This document shows, one piece after another, positions 60,035 through 64,000 of a stretch of 64,000 bases of DNA (positions are counted from its first letter, which is position 1; every line of letters begins with the position of its first letter). The position numbers and the translations under genes are program-made. Origin of the DNA: Candidatus Ideonella esbjergensis. GTDB taxonomy: Bacteria > Pseudomonadota > Gammaproteobacteria > Burkholderiales > Burkholderiaceae_C. The stretch is from the NCBI GenBank assembly GCA_016710065.1, contig JADJLP010000001.1, forward strand, positions 744,001 to 808,000. Reading direction: 5' to 3'. The notes under the pieces are model-generated. The model searched no databases. It had not been told where the DNA came from and saw only the letters and a list, made by a program, of their open reading frames with translations.

Positions 60035-61855
60035 ATGTCCACCCCCACCATGGCCCCCGCCAAGACCCCCCAGGAAACGAGCATCCCGCTCGACGCCGTG
60101 CGCGAGCGCCTGCGCCGCAAGGGCAGCCTCAAGGGTCGGCAGCCGGACGATGCCTCGCGTGCCGAAGTCCGGGCCCTGGTAGGCACGGGCCCGTTGCGGC
60201 GCGACCTGTTGATCGAATACCTGCACGTGCTGAACGACCAGTATCGCGGCCTGTACCAGCGCCACCTGGTGGCCCTGGCGGCCGAGATGCGGCTGGGCAT
60301 GGCGGCGGTGGTGGAGGTGGCGAGCTTCTACCACCACTTCGAGGTGCTGGCCGACGATGCCACGCCGCCCCGCCTGACGGTGCGCGTGTGCGACAGCCTC
60401 TCGTGCGCCATGGCCGGTTCGGCCACGCTGATGAATGCGCTGGCCCAGGCAGTGGGCCCAGATGTGGCCGTGCAGCACGCGCCCTGCGTGGGCCGCTGCG
60501 AACAGGCGCCCGTGGCCGTGGTGGGCCAGCGGCCGGTGCCGCGCGCCACGGTGAATGCGGTGCTGCAGCAGGTGAACGCCAACGAGTCCAGTCACCCGCT
60601 GCCTGCCGCAGCAATGACCTTGGAGCTGGCCAGCCGGGGCGCCCACGAGGTGACCGGCCCCGACGACACCGCCCTGGCCCCCGCCGCCACCGGTTACGCC
60701 GCCTACCGCGCCGCCGGCGGCTACCAGCTGGCGGCCGAGGTGGTGAACGGCGAGCGCGACGCGGAAGAGATCCTGAAGACGCTGGAAGACTCGGGCCTGC
60801 GCGGCCTGGGCGGCGCAGGCTTTCCGGCCGGGCGCAAGTGGCGCATCGTGCGTGGCTTTGCGGGTCCAAGAATCATGGCGGTCAACATCGACGAAGGCGA
60901 GCCCGGCACCTTCAAGGACCGCACCTACCTTGAGCGCGACCCGCACCGCTTTCTCGAAGGCATCCTGATCGCCGCGCAGGTGGTGGGCACCGAACGCGTG
61001 TTCATCTACCTGCGCGACGAATACCACGGCGCCCGCGCGCTGCTGCAACGCGAGCTGGCCGCGCTGCAGGCCAACCCGCCCTGCCCGCTGCCCGGCATCG
61101 AGCTGCGGCGCGGCGCTGGCGCCTACATCTGCGGCGAAGAGAGCGCGATGATAGAAAGCATCGAGGGCAAGCGCGGCGAGCCGCGGCTGCGCCCGCCCTA
61201 CATCGCCGAGGTGGGCGTGTTCGGCCTGCCCACGCTGGAGCACAACTTCGAGACGCTGTACTGGGTGCGCGACATCGTGCAGCGCGGCGCCGCGTGGTTC
61301 AGCAGCTTTGGCCGACGCGGTCGCAAGGGCCTGCGCTCGTTCAGCGTCAGCGGCCGGGTGGCACGACCGGGTGTGAAGCTGGCACCTGCCGGCATCAGCC
61401 TGCGCGAACTGGTGGACGAATACTGTGGCGGCATGGCCGAGGGCCACACGCTGTACGGCTACCTGCCAGGCGGCGCCTCGGGTGGCATCCTGCCGGCGCG
61501 CCTGGCCGACGAGCCGCTGGACTTCGACACCTTGCAGCCCCACGGCTGCTTCATCGGCTCGGCCGCCGTGGTGGTGTTGGGCCAGAACGATCTGGCCCGC
61601 GATGCCGCACTGAACGCCATGCGCTTTTTCGCCGACGAGAGCTGCGGCCAGTGCACACCCTGCCGCGTGGGCACTGAAAAGGCCGCGCAGCTGATGGCCC
61701 GCATCCGCTGGGACCACGGCACGCTGGCCGACCTGGCCCAGGTGATGGGCGACGCCAGCATCTGCGGCCTGGGCCAGGCCGCTCCCAACCCCATCCGCTG
61801 CGTGCAGCAGTACTTCCCGGACGAAGTCGGGTTCCAACCAGGAGCGTCGGCATGA
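60035..61855 (+). CDS. NAD-dependent formate dehydrogenase, fused gamma-beta (NuoE-NuoF-like) subunit
   Basis: A 606-residue electron-transfer subunit that passes electrons from formate to NAD+. Residues about 1-175 are NuoE/FdsG-like with a [2Fe-2S] cysteine set (RVCDSLSCAMAG and APCVGRCEQAP). The rest is NuoF/FdsB-like: LRGLGGAGFPAGRKWRIVRG (NADH/FMN site), NIDEGEPGTFKDRTYLERDP, GAGAYICGEESAMIESIEGK and the [4Fe-4S] motif ESCGQCTPCRVGTEK with a later ICGLGQ. FdsG and FdsB are separate in Cupriavidus and Rhodobacter; this fusion resembles the beta subunit of Methylobacterium FDH1. It overlaps the catalytic gene by 4 bp. Confidence 0.92.
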   Translation: MSTPTMAPAKTPQETSIPLDAVRERLRRKGSLKGRQPDDASRAEVRALVGTGPLRRDLLIEYLHVLNDQYRGLYQRHLVALAAEMRLGMAAVVEVASFYHHFEVLADDATPPRLTVRVCDSLSCAMAGSATLMNALAQAVGPDVAVQHAPCVGRCEQAPVAVVGQRPVPRATVNAVLQQVNANESSHPLPAAAMTLELASRGAHEVTGPDDTALAPAATGYAAYRAAGGYQLAAEVVNGERDAEEILKTLEDSGLRGLGGAGFPAGRKWRIVRGFAGPRIMAVNIDEGEPGTFKDRTYLERDPHRFLEGILIAAQVVGTERVFIYLRDEYHGARALLQRELAALQANPPCPLPGIELRRGAGAYICGEESAMIESIEGKRGEPRLRPPYIAEVGVFGLPTLEHNFETLYWVRDIVQRGAAWFSSFGRRGRKGLRSFSVSGRVARPGVKLAPAGISLRELVDEYCGGMAEGHTLYGYLPGGASGGILPARLADEPLDFDTLQPHGCFIGSAAVVVLGQNDLARDAALNAMRFFADESCGQCTPCRVGTEKAAQLMARIRWDHGTLADLAQVMGDASICGLGQAAPNPIRCVQQYFPDEVGFQPGASA

Positions 61856-64000
61856 ACGCGCGCGACCCCCACGCAGACATTCCCCGCATGATCAGCTTCG
61901 TGCTCGACGGCCAGCCCCGCGAGGCCTTTGAGGGCGAAACCATCCTCAAGGCCGCCGAGCGCCATGGCGTGCACATCCCGCGCCTGTGCTACACCGAGGG
62001 CCTGCGCCCCGATGGCAATTGCCGCGCCTGCGTGGTGGAGGTGAAGGGCGAGCGCGTGCTGGCGCCTTCCTGCTGCCGCAACGTGCAGCCCGGCATGGAA
62101 GTGAAAGCTCAGAGCGAACGCGCCCAGAAGAGCCAGAAGATGGTGCTGGAAATGCTGCTGGCCGACCTGCCGGCCGAGGGCCAGCACTGGGTGGACGGCG
62201 ACGCCGCGCGCCCGCACGGCGAGCTTAGCGACTGGGCCACGCGCCTGCAGGTGCAGCCCCGCGCTGCGCTCACGGCCCTGCGGCGCGAGCAACCCGCACC
62301 CGACCTGAGCCACCCCGCGATGGCGGTGAACCTCAGCGCCTGCATCCAGTGCACGCGCTGCGTGCGCGCCTGCCGCGAAACGCAGATGAACGACGTCATC
62401 GGCATGCTGCACCGCGGCGCGCACGCGCAGATCGCCTTCGACCTGGGCGACCCCATGGGCGACAGCAGCTGCGTGGCCTGCGGCGAATGCGTGCAGGCCT
62501 GCCCCACCGGCGCGCTGATGTCCAAGACGCTGATCGGCGACCAGCGCGTGGACAAGACCGTGGATTCGGTCTGCCCCTATTGCGGCGTGGGGTGCTTGCT
62601 CACCTACCACGTGAAAGACAACACCATCGTGGCCGTGGAAGGCCGCGACGGCCCGGCCAACGAAGGCCGGCTGTGCGTGAAGGGCCGCTACGGCTACGAC
62701 TACGTGCACCACCGCCAGCGCCTCACCGTGCCGCTGATCCGCAAGCCCGGCGTACCCAAGGACTGGCAGAACGTGGCCCGGCCGAACGACTGGCACGAGG
62801 TGTTCCGCGAGGCCACCTGGGACGAAGCGCTGGACTTTGCTGCCGGCGGCCTCAAGGCCCTGCGCGACCGGCACGGCCACAAGGCCCTGGCCGGCTTTGG
62901 CTCGGCCAAGGGCAGCAACGAAGAGGCCTACTTGTTCCAGAAGCTGGTGCGCACCGGCTTTGGCTCCAACAACGTCGACCACTGCACGCGGCTCTGCCAT
63001 GCGTCGAGCGTGGCGGCGCTGCTGGAGGGCGTGGGCTCGGGCGCGGTGAGCAACCCGGTGAAGGACGTGGAGCACGCCGAGCTGGTGCTCATCATCGGCT
63101 CCAACCCCACGGCCAACCACCCGGTGGCGGCCACCTGGATGAAGAACGCGGCGGCGCGCGGCACCAAGATCGTGATGGCCGACCCGCGCCGCACCGACCT
63201 GGCCCGCCACGCCTGGCGCACGCTGCAGTTCAAGGCCGACACCGATGTGGCGCTGGTGAACGCGATGATCCACACGGTGATCGAAGAAGGCCTCACTGAC
63301 CCGGCCTTCATCGCCGCGCGCGCCAACAACTTTGACGAGATCAAGGCCGGCGTGCAGGCCTTCAGCCCCGAGGCCATGGAGGGCATCTGCGGTATCCCGG
63401 CAGCCACCATCCGCGAGGTGGCGCGCGCCTTCGCCACGTCCAAGGCCTCGATGATCCTGTGGGGCATGGGCGTGAGCCAGCACGTGCACGGCACCGACAA
63501 CGTGCGCGCGCTGATCGCCCTCACCACGGTCACCGGCCAGATCGGCAAGCCCGGCAGCGGCCTGCACCCGCTGCGCGGCCAGAACAACGTGCAAGGCGCC
63601 AGCGACGCGGGCCTGATCCCGATGATGTTCCCCAACTACCAGCGCGTCATCAACCCCGAGGTGCACGCCTGGTTCGAGAACTTCTGGCAGACCCAGCTGG
63701 ACGACCAACCCGGCTACACCGTGGTGGAGATCCTGCACAAGGCCAAGGCGCCGGCCAGCGACCCGCACAAGATCTGGGGCATGTACGTGGAGGGCGAGAA
63801 CCCCGCCATGAGCGACCCCGACCTGAACCACGCCCGCGAAGGCCTGGCGTCGCTGCAGCACCTGGTGGTGCAGGACTTGTTCCTCACCGAAACCGCCTGG
63901 CTGGCCGACGTGGTGCTGCCCGCCAGCGCCTGGCCCGAGAAGACCGGCACCGTCACCAACACCGACCGCATGGTGCAGATGGGCCGCCGCGCGCTGGAGG
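61852..64000 (+). CDS. NAD-dependent formate dehydrogenase, catalytic (alpha) subunit, truncated by window end
   Basis: The first 716 or so residues of a molybdenum/tungsten bis-MGD formate dehydrogenase. N-terminal [2Fe-2S] domain (IPRLCYTEGLRPDGNCRACV), ferredoxin-like [4Fe-4S] region (SACIQCTRCVRACRETQMND and CVACGECVQACPTGALMSKT), the molybdopterin-domain cluster (VCPYCGVGCLLTYHVKDN) and the active-site Cys in HCTRLCHASSVAAL. It has Cys, not selenocysteine, there. Downstream GSNPTANHPVAATWMKNA and WGMGVSQHVHGTDN continue the family. Accessory genes (fdhD, delta subunit) would lie beyond the window. ATG 61852 overlaps the beta stop. Confidence 0.94.
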   Translation, partial: MNARDPHADIPRMISFVLDGQPREAFEGETILKAAERHGVHIPRLCYTEGLRPDGNCRACVVEVKGERVLAPSCCRNVQPGMEVKAQSERAQKSQKMVLEMLLADLPAEGQHWVDGDAARPHGELSDWATRLQVQPRAALTALRREQPAPDLSHPAMAVNLSACIQCTRCVRACRETQMNDVIGMLHRGAHAQIAFDLGDPMGDSSCVACGECVQACPTGALMSKTLIGDQRVDKTVDSVCPYCGVGCLLTYHVKDNTIVAVEGRDGPANEGRLCVKGRYGYDYVHHRQRLTVPLIRKPGVPKDWQNVARPNDWHEVFREATWDEALDFAAGGLKALRDRHGHKALAGFGSAKGSNEEAYLFQKLVRTGFGSNNVDHCTRLCHASSVAALLEGVGSGAVSNPVKDVEHAELVLIIGSNPTANHPVAATWMKNAAARGTKIVMADPRRTDLARHAWRTLQFKADTDVALVNAMIHTVIEEGLTDPAFIAARANNFDEIKAGVQAFSPEAMEGICGIPAATIREVARAFATSKASMILWGMGVSQHVHGTDNVRALIALTTVTGQIGKPGSGLHPLRGQNNVQGASDAGLIPMMFPNYQRVINPEVHAWFENFWQTQLDDQPGYTVVEILHKAKAPASDPHKIWGMYVEGENPAMSDPDLNHAREGLASLQHLVVQDLFLTETAWLADVVLPASAWPEKTGTVTNTDRMVQMGRRALE

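Noticed and set aside
61459..63861. An 800-codon reverse open frame across formate dehydrogenase
   Set aside because: It spans the ends of two confidently assigned genes on the other strand and has shadow-type composition. No start signal or family match.

Overview
This window looks like ordinary chromosome of a high-GC betaproteobacterium, most likely Comamonadaceae (Hydrogenophaga/Acidovorax-like). The call rests on gene content and order: ffh / CcsA-like / PP0621 / pilS-pilR / ampD; nrdA-nrdB followed by a Lys/Ala-rich H1-like protein; accB-accC-prmA; rubredoxin-thiD-hemL; pilG-H-I-J-L; pyrR-pyrB-pyrC'; rhodanese-grxC-secB-gpsA. I see no insertion sequence, prophage, integrase, CRISPR array, rRNA or tRNA. 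Coding density is high and genes are packed in overlapping operons.

Layout. 1-5.8 kb: the 5' part of ffh (reverse, cut by the window edge), then forward a CcsA/YpjD-like membrane protein, a PP0621 zinc-ribbon protein, the PilS/PilR two-component system and AmpD. 5.8-10.6 kb: class Ia ribonucleotide reductase. A strong promoter with two NrdR boxes and a long leader precedes nrdA, and nrdB seems to have its own promoter. 10.7-11.8 kb: H1-like protein with a clear terminator, then a YggU/DUF167 protein. 11.8-17 kb (reverse): PfkB sugar kinase, DUF3426 zinc-ribbon protein, prmA, accC, accB. 17.4-23.2 kb (reverse): a six-gene run RNase II-like, TonB-like, aroE, mtgA, an unknown conserved gene and a TlpA-like lipoprotein. 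23.2-23.8 kb: non-coding mosaic of palindromic repeats. 23.8-29.6 kb (reverse): thiD, hemL, hexose-6-P mutarotase, mpl, YqiA-like esterase, fabG-like reductase.

29.8-40.9 kb (forward): rubredoxin, then the twitching-type chemosensory cluster pilG, pilH, pilI, pilJ and a 1984-residue PilL/ChpA hybrid kinase, ending in a diguanylate cyclase. 40.9-42.4 kb: photolyase (reverse). 42.5-47.6 kb: yqgE, ruvX, pyrR, pyrB, a dihydroorotase-like pseudoenzyme, plsC-like acyltransferase and a GNAT. 47.7-50.8 kb: gpmA (reverse), then rhodanese, grxC, secB, gpsA. 50.9-54.6 kb: trmL and an XRE-cupin regulator (reverse), the divergent kbl-tdh threonine catabolic pair, and a DUF962/Mpo1-like protein. 54.7-59.8 kb: alpha/beta hydrolase, O-acetylhomoserine sulfhydrylase, CBS protein, a second repeat mosaic, a DEAD-box helicase and an M48-like peptidase. 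60-64 kb: NAD-dependent molybdenum/tungsten formate dehydrogenase, with a fused NuoE-NuoF-type subunit followed by the large catalytic subunit, cut by the window end.

I found no clearly undescribed multi-gene system. The most worthwhile leads are (i) composite intergenic repeats at 23.2-23.7 kb and 57.5-57.8 kb, combining dRS3-like 20-bp palindromes with a MITE-like element, (ii) a perfect palindrome placed like an activator site upstream of the formate dehydrogenase promoter, (iii) the NrdR/promoter/long-leader arrangement of nrdA, (iv) the dihydroorotase homologue lacking all four histidine metal ligands, and (v) a diguanylate cyclase directly downstream of the PilL chemosensory kinase.
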